Below, in pieces: positions 49,431 through 60,136 of a DNA stretch of 64,000 nt (positions are counted from its first letter, which is position 1; the number at the start of each line of letters is the position of its first letter). Below the pieces are notes generated by a model. The model was not told where the DNA came from, did no database searches, and saw only the letters and a program-made list of their open reading frames with translations. This DNA comes from Adiantum capillus-veneris (Eukaryota > Streptophyta > Polypodiopsida > Polypodiales > Pteridaceae): assembly GCA_014529385.2 (NCBI GenBank), contig CM043953.1, positions 108,010,549-108,074,548 of the forward strand, given 5' to 3'. A program made the position numbers and the translations under genes.

Positions 49431-50475
49431 GCGGAATTAGGAAATTAGGTGAATCACTTTTGTGAGATTACTTTGTGAGCATAGCGGGTGAACTTAATTG
49501 ATGGTAGCAACATAAATATGGTACTTAGTTAACTTGGCATGAATAATACTTTTGCAAGAGAGAGAGTTTAGAGAACATGACAATAGTTGAGGACCGGATT
49601 GATATGGAGCTGGTCCCCCCTCCAATAGGCATTTGTATTATAGTTTCTCCCATCAAGAGACATTTGTTACAATACAATCTTTGTGTTCCTTGTGACCTAG
49701 GTGATGCAATGAAGATGGAAAGCTTCATGCATCACAAGCATAACATAAACTTTGTAGAAAGCATTAACTATCCCAAGCCTCAGTCCCAAGGCCTCAAACA
49801 CCTTTGAAGGTGGAGAGAGCTAGTGTGGAATGAGGATATGGAAGAGGAAGAAGAAACATTCCATAGGAGAAAGAAATAGTTCCTCACTTATCATCACTCT
49901 TATTGCTAGCATACATAATAGCATAGTAATGAAGATGAAGAAGATGGCAAGCTTAGCATTGAAGCATGGCTCTTGGTTGGATTTGCATTCCATAGCCAAG
50001 AGTGTTAGTGTAGGCTCTTACTTCTCACAAGCTTGGAGAAGGAGGTGGAGTTCCTCTACTTTTACCAAGCGAGAATGGTCCACAAAATGAGTGTGTGTGT
50101 GGTGTATATCCCCCTATCATCCCCCTTGCTTGCTTGGGGCGAGTTGCAACTTTTCCACATACTGCAAGCTCATTGGAGCCCTCTCCCCCTAGCCAATCAC
50201 ATGCATCATGCAATCAAGTACATGGGCAGTGTTTTAACAAGTGTCCTCCTTACCCCTTAGAGAGAGAGAGAGCTTGAAAATATCTAGATATTTGTTGGAT
50301 GGAACTAGAAGCTCATTGGACCCCTCTTTAGCCCAACCAATAGCATTCAAACACACCATGTGGTTAAGCTTAGTGAGAGTCTAACATGTGTCCTATGTGC
50401 CCTTTTAGAAAAGGGGTGCCCTTTGGGTGAGTGGAAGGTTAGGTCAAAGATTCCCCTAACTTTGGGACTTTCATG

Positions 50476-50748
50476 CAGAGGAAGCTTCTCAAGCAACTTC
50501 CTCATTAAGTTTGTAGGGTCTCTTTTTGACTCAAGCACCTTACCCCCATGCATAGGAAGCTTGTCATGCGACTTCCTCATTAAGTTTGTAGGGAGCTTCT
50601 CAAGCAACTTCCTGGACTCAAGGACCTTACCCCCCATGCATAGGAAGCTTGTCAAGCAACTTCCTCATAAAGTTTGTAGGGTCTCTTTTTGACTCAAGGA
50701 CCTTACCCCCCATGCATAGGAAGCTGCTCAAGCAACTTCCTCATTAAG
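50476..50748. repeat. Minisatellite GAAGCTTCTCAAGCAACTTCC
   Basis: Alternating blocks AGGAAGCTTGTCAAGCAACTTCC / TCATTAAGTTTGTAGGG / CTCAAGGACCTTACCCCC are reshuffled four to five times. Confidence 0.85.
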
Positions 50749-50805
50749 TATGACAAGTACCTCAAGTACCTTAGTCATCAAGCATGACAAGCACCTTAGG
50801 TGGAG

Positions 50806-50970
50806 TTCCCACCTCAATCTCATCCCTAGCTTGCCTAAGGTCAAAGGCAAGTTTAGGTCGGGTTCCCACCTCATGCTCAACCCTAGCTTGCATAAGATCA
50901 AAGGTAAGTTTAGGTTGGGTTTCCACCTCAAGCTCAGCCCTAGCTTGCCTAAGGTCAAAGGGCTTTTAAC
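50806..50970. repeat. 57-base tandem repeat, about three copies
   Basis: Each copy contains CCACCTCA, CCCTAGCTTGC, AAGGTCAAAGG and AAGTTTAGGT in the same order, with a 57-base period. Confidence 0.88.
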
Positions 50971-51028
50971 ACCAACCATTGGAGGTCTTTAATGAAGCTA
51001 ACCCTAAGGTCTTTTAAGCTCCATTAGA

Positions 51029-51230
51029 TGCACATCGCTCTTTGATAGACTACCTCCTTTTGGACCCCTATTGAGATGTAACCATCTCTCCTCTTGTCCC
51101 ATGCTGAAATAAGTTTAGAAGCACTTACTGCACATTGCTCTTTGATAGACCATCTCCTTTTGGACCCCTATTGAGATGCAACCATCTCTCCTTTTGGTCC
51201 CGTGTTGAGATAGATCTAGAAGCACATGTC
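51029..51230. repeat. 100-base tandem duplication
   Basis: TGCACATCGCTCTTTGATAGAC is repeated from 51129 with the same downstream sequence and a few substitutions. Confidence 0.88.
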
Positions 51231-51399
51231 TCTATTCTAACCCTTGCTCTCATTTATTCTCCCACATTAAATGATCAGTTTAATATGAGAAATCATTTGG
51301 TAAAGTTAGGTATTATATTTTATGACATTGTGTTACATATACTTCCTCAGATATATATCACCATTCAAGAAAGCAATAAAACAATGTTTAATTGACGTA

Positions 51400-51720
51400 T
51401 ATTCCACGTAAAACAAGGTGCCAATGCACATGGAAACTAACAGTATTCATACAAGTATGAGCAAAAGTCTCTTCTTCATAGTCAATGCCTTTCTATTGTA
51501 CATAGCCTTTTGCAATAAATCTAACCTTGTAGCAATCAATGTCACCATTTGGATCACATTTCAACTTATAAATCCACTTTCTACCAACGTCCTGTCTGCT
51601 AGGAGGCAAATCACATAAAGTCCATGTTTCATTTTCTATAAGTGCATCATATTTTGATTGCATTGTAGCCATCTCATTTTTTGATTTTTATGCTTAATGA
51701 AAAGAAAGAGGTTCCTCTTC
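51400..51720 (-). pseudogene. Copia reverse transcriptase, N-terminal part
   Basis: The minus strand reads ENETWTLCDLPPSRQDVGRK then WIYKLKCDPNGDIDCYK and, further, DYEETFAH, the usual copia RT start (TW..V.LP...K.I..KW.YK.K). It is cut at the foreign segment. Confidence 0.75.
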
Positions 51721-52500
51721 ATCACATAAACTAAAAACAGTCAAAGAATAACAGTTTGAGGCATATGATTTATGGCACAGAATGTGAACGAGCGTCGAGT
51801 ATGACTAGACATATGTGCATCCAATTTAATATCATGCAAAGTATGCAACAACCATTTTATCATATCCCTAGCCTTTCATTCTCAAACCTTCAAGTGCATA
51901 TGCATCATTAATTGGCTAATTTGTAATATTTTTTGAAACCCTCATAGGCTATATATTTGCCTCATTGGAACTTACTTTAGCTTACATTACTGTCTGTGAT
52001 ACATGATCTAACCTTTGCTTTCTTGATTGTAGCAAAAAAAAAAGCATTTGATAGCCTTATCATCCAATTTTTTATGTTGCATTTGTGGCACTAAAGCATA
52101 ATCTAAACAACCAAAAAAGCGCATGTGATCAATAGATAGCTTCTTATCATGCTATGCTCCATTTTGAGTCATAGACTGCAAGGCTTTGGTAGGACGTCTA
52201 TTAAGGATATAAGTAGCATACATGACAATAGACCTAAGCCATACATGACAGACCCAAGCCAAAACGAATGTGGTAAAGCCTTGGGGTGGTCACTTTCCAA
52301 TTGTGTATCTATCACATGAGTTAATTAGAGAGAATTAGTAATTATCCAAAATGCATACTTTTATGTACACATTAGAGGAGGTGGGTTTTTTCTTCAAAGG
52401 CCCATGGTGTAAATGTAATATGTATATTAAGGTATTATTAATAATGTCTTGAATGCACATGATACAAGGAGCTTCTTATGAGTGATTGCCCTGGGGTTAA
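51721..52500 (-). other. Degraded copia integrase-RT linker
   Basis: It lies between recognisable integrase and RT of the same minus-strand element. Only scattered motifs survive, for example HDKKLSIDHMRFFGCL-like sequence near 52140. There are many stops. Confidence 0.4.
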
Positions 52501-52517
52501 AGCTTGACTCTTGACTC

Positions 52518-53270
52518 TTAACCATACATTGTGCCATCTTTGTGAGCAACCATTTTTCTTCTTTCAGCAACACCATTTTGCTGCAGTGTATAGGGCATTG
52601 TACATTGCTGTTTTATCACATGACTAGCCAAAAATGCATTAAATTCGTGAGACATTTGGACAGAGGATGTACATAGAACATTTAGAGACATTTGTAGCCA
52701 TAACCAAAAAATTCTTGAAATAGATGAACACCCTGGACTTAGCTTTAAGCCGATACACCAATGCATGCTTGGAGAAATCATCAATGAAGGTTATAAAGTA
52801 CAAGTGATTACCCAAGGATGGAGTTTGCATAGGCCCACAACAATAACTATGCACAAGTTGCAACTTGCATGTAACCCTTACTAAACCATCTTTCACAAAC
52901 ATGCTTAGAAGGTGCTTCAAGAGGCGGTAAGGAAGTGACCATATCAAATTTCTATAAATGCAGCAAATTGACAAAATTTAGATGTCAAAAACATGCATCC
53001 CAAAGTTTGGCATCTAAAACAACTTTTGAATTCCCAACTGTATTTGCAAAATTTTGCCCACACTTGCCAATATTATAGAGTGAACTTACACAACATACGA
53101 CACAAAATGCAAGATGCAACAATTCCATCACCAAAACTGAGATCATGAACTATAAATCTATCATTCACAAATTTGACAACAAGACCAAGTCTTGCAAGTA
53201 CAAATATAGAAAAAATGTTCTTTTTGATCCCTGGTACATAAAGTGCATCAACATTACTATGCCGTACACA
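52518..53270 (-). pseudogene. Copia gag-pre-integrase and integrase
   Basis: The minus strand reads DALYVPGIKKNIFSIFVLAR then LVVKFVNDRFIVHDLSFGDG (gag-pre-integrase, 53090-53260). Integrase core follows: LVHSYCCGPMQTPSLGNHLY, FITFIDDFSKHALVYRLKAK (52720-52870), then KQQCTMPYTLQQNGVAERRK (52545-52620). The first Asp of LVHSD is a Tyr. Frames change between the parts. Confidence 0.85.
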
Positions 53271-53690
53271 TCTACTTAGAATGGAGTTGTTGAGTGCACA
53301 AATAAAACTATTCAAGAGAGATTAACTTCCATGTATCTGTGGAAATTTACCTTAAGAGTTTTGGGGAGAAGCTATTATGATAGTGGTGCATATAATCAAT
53401 AGGTCGCCTGGTACGCTGTTGAACTACAACACTTTGCAGGAGTTGTGGATATGCAAGAAGCTTAATTATGACATATTATGTGTGTTTGGGTGTGAGGCAT
53501 TCTCACACATGTCTAAAGAGCTTAGAAAGAAGTTGGAAAGTCACACAAATGTATCTTTATTGGCTATGGTGCAGGTGGAGAGATGGGTAATCATGTCTGG
53601 CACCCAGAATCTTAGAGAGTTATTTGCAGCTCATAAGTGATCTTAATGATTCATTATGCATAGACATTTGTGAAAGAGTTTATCATAGAG

Positions 53691-53942
53691 TGAGATTCGA
53701 GGACATAGCCTCAAGTCCAGTTATGAAAACAACTTTGTCTACTAGTGATATACCTATCACTAGTAATGATCCATAGAGAGCTATTGATGCTCTGAGAGAA
53801 GAAAGTCCAACATTCAAACAATGAGATTCGAGGACATAAACTCAAGTCCAGTTATGCAAACAACTCAATCTATTGGTGATATACCTGCCACTAGTAATGC
53901 TCCACAGAGATCGATGCTCTTTAGAGAAAAAAGTCCAACAGT
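53691..53942 (+). repeat. 131-base tandem duplication in the copia linker
   Basis: TGAGATTCGAGGACATA...AAAGTCCAACA occurs twice in a row from 53691 and from 53822, with roughly 85% identity by eye. Confidence 0.85.
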
Positions 53943-54039
53943 CACGTGGCGAGGAGAACTACACATGTATCGCATGCCCTTGAGAGGTTTCGACCAGGTT
54001 TATACTATCTATTGGTTACTAACTGCGGAGAACCTACCT

Positions 54040-54600
54040 GCTACCAAGAGGCTATTGAGATGCAAGATAGCGTGAAGTGGGATCAGCAAAAGCAATTCAA
54101 GTATAGCTTGATTATGGAAAATGAGACTTGGAAATTGACAAGATTTCCAAAGAGAAAACAAGCCTTGCCTTGCAAATCGGTGTATAAGAAGAAGTACACG
54201 GCAAAAAATCCCGGGCCTAAGTATAAGGCTAGATTGGTTGCTAAGGTATTTAAACAAAAGAAAGACGTGGATTTTGATGACTACATTGTGGCTTGTGCTT
54301 GGACTAGTAGCCACTGAGGATATGGAACTTGTCTAGATGGATGTGAAGATGGATTTCCTTCATGGGGATCTTGATGTATAAAACATGCAGAGGATTTTGA
54401 AGTCAAATCAAAGAAACCTACAAGGATATAACTGGTGTGTAGATTGCATAAGGCATTGTATGGCCTAAAGCAAGGCTCAAGGTAACTTCAAATTAGAGAA
54501 GCCTACAAGGATAGAACTGGTGTGTAGATTGGCATAAGGCATTGTATGGCCTAAAGCAAGGCTCAAGGTAGTGGTACATGAAGTTTGATAAGTACATGCA
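54040..54600 (+). pseudogene. Copia reverse transcriptase N-part with internal duplication
   Basis: It reads QEAIEMQDSVKWDQQKQFKY, ENETWKLTRFPKRKQALPCK, VYKKKYTAKNPGPKYKARLV, then frame-shifted LVQMDVK-like and ALYGLKQGSR. The last part (AAGCCTACAAGGAT...GGCTCAAGGTA, about 88 bases) is present twice, at about 54400-54489 and 54490-54574. The YVDD region is missing. Confidence 0.82.
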
Positions 54601-54714
54601 ATCCCCAAGGGTATGAAGAAGATCCACATCTGGCTTCCTATTTGCTAGAGTAGTAGTGTCATGGGGATCATGTCTCCAAAATTATAGGTCATTTTCCACC
54701 TGGCAGAGGTAGAG

Positions 54715-55041
54715 TATGTGGTAGTTTTTAATGCTAGCAAGGAAGTTGTGTGGTTAGCTAGCCTAGTGGGAGAACTTGGCATTATTGAGAATCCATTGTT
54801 GCATTGTGATAGTCAAAGTGCAATCGCATTAGCAAAGAAACCCGTGTTTCACTCTAAGTCAAAACACATAGAAGTCCGTTATCATGTGATATGCAACATA
54901 TTGGCTAGGAAGCGCATTGAGCTAGTCAAAGTTTATATGGATGACAACCCTGTAGATGCTCTCACAAAGAGCCTAACATCAAAGCGATTTTCACATTGTG
55001 TGGAGATGATGGGTGTAGGGGGAAGCGACTTGAATGCTTCA
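54715..55041 (+). pseudogene. Copia RNase H
   Basis: The open frame reads VVFNASKEVVWLASLVGELG, HCDSQSAIALAKKPVFHSKS, KHIEVRYHVICNILARKRIE, DNPVDALTKSLTSKRF. It is complete to the C-terminal motif and close to the polypurine tract. Confidence 0.88.
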
Positions 55042-55099
55042 CAGTTGTACACATGTACATACTTATTACACCTATCGTTGTCCTTCAAGTGGGGACGAT

Positions 55100-55264
55100 T
55101 GTTAGGATTTAGGCCAGCTGGCCGGACACCCATCACTTATCGTACTACTAACCTTACCTCCATTCTTTGCTTATATAGAATAATAAAGAGTAGTAAGAGA
55201 CTGATTCCAATCCTCACTCAGAGTTGAACCCAAAACTCTCTATGTTCTCCTTTCTTACACAACA
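55100..55264 (+). repeat. 3' LTR of the plus-strand copia element
   Basis: It starts TGTTAGGATTTAGG after the purine-rich GTGGGGACGAT and ends TTCTTACACAACA. It holds a TATA-like CTTATATAGAATAATAAA. The length, 165 bases, is short but within copia range. There is no second copy to confirm the end. Confidence 0.5.
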
Positions 55265-55296
55265 TGCCGAGCACGCATGCATCCACACACGTACTC

Positions 55297-55383
<87 letters not shown>

Positions 55384-56159
55384 GCCTCTGACACTTGCCC
55401 TCCACTACTCCTACCAATTGCAGGAGCAAAACTAAAAGCAAAGACCAATTGATAATGTTTTGGATTCTCGTACAAGATCAGACCAAATTTTGGTAGAGCA
55501 TTCAATTATCCATTACTGTCAAGTCTGAGGTCTAGGTTTTGGTGCTTTCCCTTCTTGCACTCATAGCAAGGTTGTTCTTTTCTCCTCTGCTACTTTCGTA
55601 TTTCACCCAATCATGACAACTAGAGAGCAACTACAAAATCTTTCTTGTTGCTTTCCTTTGCCAAGATGAACTTCAAAATGTCCCCTATGATGTCCATTTT
55701 CAATTCACTTAGCTTTATTAAATCAAAGGTGTTTTCACGCCCTTTTTTTAATAAAAGAGACTAACTATTGTTGCATAAGCAATAAGAACCAAACCTTTGG
55801 TCCAAAAGTAGGATGTTTAATCTTGTTTATGAAGAACTATTGCATGTTGATTTGAATTATAGATGTTTTATTGTGAACAAGATACGTCTACTTTGTGAGT
55901 CAAAGTTACGCAATAGAACATGGTGTAACTCCCGTCCTCATTCCACCAGAAGAAGACGGGGAAAGAAGGAGAGGAGGGGGGGGGGGGGGGGGGTAACTTA
56001 TTTCTTCGGTAAGAATGTTTCTAATGAAAGTTTATACCTAATGGCTTCAAAAAAAAAAAAAAAATCACCAGTCATATATTGCAAGGACACTCTAAAGAGA
56101 AGAAAATTATGAAGGAAAAATAAACAAAAGAAAAACCCAAATGTATGAATGTGCACTCA
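55265..56159. other. Intergenic, no gene seen
   Basis: It contains (TA)n(GA)n at 55301-55380, a G-run at 55978-55993 and an A-run near 56049. Open frames are short and unconvincing. Confidence 0.5.
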
Positions 56160-56454
56160 ACCATCTCTTCTTTATATGGACATAGCAAGTCTTTTGACTT
56201 TCCATATTCATGGTCTTTTCATTTCCTAAGCTCACCCTTCAAATTTGCACTTAAGATGTTTTGAAAGGTTTTTTTGTTTTTTGAGATTGGGGAGACCTAA
56301 TGGATTAGGTCTCCCCAGTCTCGAAAAAATAAAAATCCTTTCAAAACATCTGGAGTGCACAAGTGAAGCTTGTGTAGGGTGAGTTTAAGAAATGAAAAGA
56401 CCATGAAGGTGGGAAGTCAAAAGACTTTTTTTGTGCATATAAATAGAGTGGTCA
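56160..56454. repeat. Foldback element, about 145-base arms
   Basis: The two halves are inverted copies around a centre at about 56302 (GAGACCTAA-TGGA-TTAGGTCTC). Paired landmarks: CTTTTGACTT with AAGTCAAAAG, CATGGTCTTTTCATTTC with GAAATGAAAAGACCATG, AGATGTTTTGAAAGG with CCTTTCAAAACATCT. The inner 60 bases pair almost perfectly, the outer part with bulges. It resembles a foldback MITE or a long hairpin precursor of small RNAs. It has no coding potential. Confidence 0.88.
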
Positions 56455-56902
56455 AATTCACCTCATACATTTGTGTTTTTCTTTTAATTTTCTTTCCTCT
56501 AGCATTTTCAAGCCATTAGAGCCATTAGGAAAGCCTTTTATTTCTGTTTTATTGAGATGGAGAAGCTATCAACCATCTCAAGCACAAATTCAAGTCAAAT
56601 ATCTACGTCAAATTCTACATTATAGAGTTGATGCAGTATTGCCAATTTGTGGTCTCTCTATGTGCATACGTATTTATAAGGTATGCAGATGGTATCCTAG
56701 AAAGTAGCAAGAACTTGAAAGGAGGAGAGTTAAGGTAGATGAAAGAGTTAAATTGCACATGCAAGGCTAGGTTGTGAGAGTTGAAAAATTGCACCACCTT
56801 CTCGTCACATTGAGGGTTGAAGTGAGAGCATGAATGATAAAGGCTATAGAGTTCACTTTGTGTTCTTATGTGGTTGAATCATCTTGACTATTTGTGTGAG
56901 TT

Positions 56903-56905
<3 letters not shown>
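56455..56905. other. Intergenic, no gene seen
   Basis: Unique sequence with one open frame of 78 codons without recognisable motif. Confidence 0.4.

Positions 56906-56940
<35 letters not shown>
56906..56940. repeat. (GA)n tract, 3' boundary of a minus-strand retroposon
   Basis: About 35 bases of GA. On the minus strand it lies about 95 bases after the ORF1-like gene, as a (TC)n tail would. Confidence 0.85.
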
Positions 56941-56943
<3 letters not shown>

Positions 56944-57035
56944 ATTGAATTATCGTCCACGGAGGTCAGATATGACCAGTGGGACTGAAAACAAAGCATT
57001 ACAACAAATGCCTTCAAATAAAGCATACATACATA

Positions 57036-57878
57036 TCAGTTAAGGGTTGAGGGCCCATCAAAAGTGTTATGTAAAAGAAAAGGGACAAAAACCGAAGGGG
57101 GGTCAAGTGAGAGGGAAGCCGGTTTGGGAGTTCGGAACTCTTGAATGACAACTTTACCACCTCGATAGACTGCCCACTTACCATGTTTGCAAGCTTCTTG
57201 CATCTTGTTGAGCTCAGTGGCTTTGATCTTGAGTTGATTTGGGGTCAATTCTTTGGCGATCCAAAGTTGCTGTCCATTGAGGAGACGAGACTGGCGTAAT
57301 AGCTTCCATCGCTCTTCTTTGTCCTTGAGAGAGAGAATACAATGCTCAGTTGGTATTCTATGTGTGTCGTTGATCCAAGAGACGATTTTCGGCTTGATAT
57401 TTACTGGTTGAAGAATATCATTGAGCTTCGAGACTGCTTCTTCAAGAGTATTCTCATATGTGTACCATGGAGTATGGAGTCCCCCAATCCTAACCTTAAG
57501 GCTGAGAGATTCTTGTAGCCGGTTCTCTTGTAATGCTGCTTGAATTTTGATGTCGATCTTTTTATGTGTTTCCTCGTGGAGTTCTTTCCAGGCTGCCTTG
57601 ACAGTTTCTGTGAGAGAGACTTCGAAATCATGTGCTTTTGCAAGTAGAGATTTGTTGTCTACTTCCCTATTATCCTCAAGTTTGCGTAGGTGTTGCTTAA
57701 GTTGAGCATTCTCCTCGATGAGATCTTGAATCTGACCCTCTACTAAGACTGTTATCATCGCGTCTTGAGGAGTGACATGATCCTTCTTTGGTGCACCTGC
57801 CACAGCAAGAAAGGACTTGCGGGTGCAAGAGATTACTGTGGAAGACATCTTGTCGCATGGGTGGGAAAGCACCTTCAA
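57036..57878 (-). CDS. LINE ORF1-like protein (coiled coil plus RNA-binding-like C-domain)
   Basis: The intact frame has 280 codons. The first 45 residues are basic/polar, then a Glu/Lys/Leu-rich region (VEGQIQDLIEENAQLKQHLR onward to about residue 130) predicts a coiled coil. Residues 130-250 read VRIGGL...EEAVSKLNDILQ, DTHRIPTEHCILSLKDKEER, LRQSRLLNGQQLWIAKELTP, GKWAVYRGGKVVIQEF, the pattern of plant and animal L1-type ORF1 nucleic-acid-binding domains. Such proteins coat the element RNA. No ORF2 (endonuclease/RT) follows before the (TC)n tract, so the element is non-autonomous or has lost it. A second Met lies ten codons in. Confidence 0.7.
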   Translation of the reverse strand: MKVLSHPCDKMSSTVISCTRKSFLAVAGAPKKDHVTPQDAMITVLVEGQIQDLIEENAQLKQHLRKLEDNREVDNKSLLAKAHDFEVSLTETVKAAWKELHEETHKKIDIKIQAALQENRLQESLSLKVRIGGLHTPWYTYENTLEEAVSKLNDILQPVNIKPKIVSWINDTHRIPTEHCILSLKDKEERWKLLRQSRLLNGQQLWIAKELTPNQLKIKATELNKMQEACKHGKWAVYRGGKVVIQEFRTPKPASLSLDPPSVFVPFLLHNTFDGPSTLN

Positions 57879-57889
57879 TTTATGACTTA

Positions 57890-58389
57890 GGGTTGTGAGG
57901 TTTAGGAGGAATGCTGCATGGTCTGTAGAAATACTCTATGGGAGTGATCCCTTGGGCCCAACGAAGATTCAAAATTTAATCGAGCGACCATATCCGCTTT
58001 GCACATTGATGGAGAACATATCAACGAAGGTCAAGAGTGAGCATCGCAGGAGCTCCACGCAGGTCAAGAGTGAGCGTCCCACAGGTCAAAGGCACCGCAC
58101 AAGTCTGATTCAAGGGAGAAGGCTTGTGATGAGGCTAACGCCTCCCCACAGGGTAGCCTCTTGCCTTGGAGGGAAGGCTCGATAGTGAAGCTAGGGTTTA
58201 GGCAATTGATCAACGCACACACACACACACACAGATTTATAGATAAATTTTAATATGAAAGCCAACCAATATGAAGATAAAAGTTGTATTTACACTCACT
58301 TTATGGAGTGCACTTGAATTTTTACTTACAAATTTTTTTATTGATGTTCGCTCGATTTTTCTTTTCTTGAAAAAACTTGCCCGATGTTT
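57890..58389. other. 5' flank of the ORF1-like gene, no other gene seen
   Basis: It contains a short repeated GGTCAAGAGTGAGC(AT/GT)C near 58028 and 58064 and a (CA)n tract at 58218-58233 that could mark the retroposon's 5' edge. Confidence 0.4.
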
Positions 58390-59310
58390 GGTAAAATTCA
58401 ACTATCTATAGCCACCCATAGCTTATATTGTGGTTACTAGACCCAACATAAAATCCATAGAGATACTTTCCCATTTTCCATTGGGAATCTCTAGAGGATG
58501 CAAGAGACCTTCTACCTTTAGGTGCTCTGCTTTGTTAACCTGACATTTTTGGAAGTGCAAGACATAGTCTTGAAAATGCCCATGTAGACCAATGCTTGCG
58601 TCCGCTGGTAGACAAACTTCCCCCTTATAGAGTAGGTACCCATCTTCAATGAAAGATTTCTTCTACCTGGTCAATTCATCACTCAAAAGAGGATAACCTA
58701 GTGTGGAGGAAATGGAAGCACTACTAGCATTGGAGTGAGAAGGATCCCTCTTGTTGATATGATTCCACACCTTGGAGTATGCGTCACCATCCTTACATCT
58801 GTCCTTTAAGATATTCCAAAACTGACTTTTAAGCTCTGTGAACAAAAGACAATACAGAGCAACAACTACAACAGTGTATCATCCTTTGTGATACTAGAGC
58901 TTTGCGTCATACTGCTGAAAAATCTCAACCCACCTGGCCTTTTGAAAATGCCCATGTAGACCAATGCTTGCATCCGTTGGTAGACAAACTTCCCCCTTAT
59001 GGAGTAGGTACCCATCTTCAATGAAAGATTTCTTCTACCTAGTCAATTCATCACTCAAAAGAGGATAACCTAGTGTGGAGGAAATAGAAGCACTACTAGC
59101 GTTGGAGTGAGAAGGATCCCTCTTGTTGACATGACTCGACACCTTGGAGTATGCATCACCATTCGTACATCTGTCCTTAAGAGATTCCAAAACTGACTTT
59201 TAAGTCCTGTGACAAAAGACAATACATAGCAACAACTATAACACTGTATCATCCTTTGTGATACTAGAGATTTGCGTCATATTGCTGAAGAATCTCAGCC
59301 CCTACTTGGC
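58390..59310 (-). pseudogene. Ty3-type RNase H-integrase fragment, minus strand, with a 370-base duplication
   Basis: The minus strand reads SFIEDGYLLYKGEVCLPADA and FQDYVLHFQKCQVNKAEHLK, then VEGLLHPLEIPNGKWESISM and DFMLG, the Ty3 integrase N-terminal zinc region (internally deleted, no HH pair) and the start of the catalytic core with its first Asp in SMDF. The upstream linker is present twice as direct copies, about 58574-58943 and 58944-59310, differing by small changes. The rest of integrase is absent. Confidence 0.75.
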
Positions 59311-60136
59311 CTTTTGACCCTTCAAGTTAAAATGTTGTGTAAACCATTTATATTTTCATGGTTAAACACAATTTCAAAATGAGCACCATACAAACATACA
59401 CTATTGCAGATAGTTCTCTCTCATAAGCAAAATCTACTAGGCAGAATTGAGTTATTTTCTCTCAAAAGAAATTGGACTTTAACACTCTTTCAGTTCAAAA
59501 TACAAGCATTCCTCAATTGTAGTTTTGGCCTCTCTAAAAAAACACCAAAATGCAAAGAAAATGGCTTAAAAAATTTTTTGTTACATGATTTCTATTTGTA
59601 CGTGAAAAGTGTCTATTTTAAAGGTTTTTTGGAGCCATTTGTAAATTGTGTTGTCAAATTTGAAGGGTGTGAATGAGTTGCATCACACTCACAATCAAAG
59701 GAGTTATAAATAGCTCTTTTGTCACTTATATATTTTCCCAGGGAGTCCACTATGTAAAAATTGCATATAACACCTGCAAACAAGAGGTATGTAAATAATC
59801 CCTTACCTGTATATTTTCAAGTATTATATGTTACCCTTATGTATGCATTTTTGTTAAAAAACTAGCCCTTATGTATGAAAATTTTCACTTTAAAAAACCC
59901 TTTATGTATTTGTAAATGTACCTAATTATAAACCCCTTATTTTGTTCACATGTGATTCTTATATATTTCTTAGTGGACGCCCCGGGTATATTTTATTATA
60001 ACATAATTTTCATAAATTATCAAATGCATATAAGTATTGTGAAAATATTCTCTAAAACATTCTTTTATTTTCAACCCAAACATACTTCCATGGAGACACA
60101 CACAATCTCACCACATACACCTAATCACTTTCACAC
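59311..60136. other. AT-rich stretch, no gene seen
   Basis: It contains repeated phrases such as CCTTATGTATG and short T/A runs. Nothing coding is recognised. Confidence 0.45.

Larger units (their letters stand above)
49431..51399. other. Foreign segment inserted in copia RT, with minisatellites
   Basis: About 2 kb separates the two RT parts and matches nothing I know. It contains three local tandem repeats in its right half (listed separately). It could be a solo LTR or another non-coding element. The left edge TGAGAG... and right edge ...AAAACA would fit an LTR but are weak. Confidence 0.45.
48008..53270 (-). mobile_element. Ty1/copia element, minus strand, degraded and 5'-truncated
   Basis: Read on the minus strand the order is gag-pre-integrase, integrase, RT, RNase H, LTR, as in copia. 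The 3' LTR is at 48008-48215. The 5' LTR and gag are missing. Stops and frame changes are frequent, and a roughly 2 kb foreign segment splits the RT. Confidence 0.85.
53278..55099 (+). mobile_element. Ty1/copia element, plus strand, 5'-truncated inside integrase
   Basis: The first recognisable residues are NGVVECTNKTIQER, the integrase QNGVVER motif. Then come INRSPGTLLNYNTLQELW and FGCEAFSHMSKELRKKL (53350-53550), a linker, RT (54100-54600) and RNase H (54715-55020). A polypurine-like CAAGTGGGGACGA and an LTR start follow. Stops and shifts are scattered. Everything upstream of the integrase motif is replaced by the minus-strand copia element. Confidence 0.85.

Noticed and set aside
57895-58185. 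Plus-strand ORF of 96 codons opposite the 5' flank of the ORF1-like gene
   Set aside because: No motif, and it overlaps the start region of the better supported minus-strand gene.
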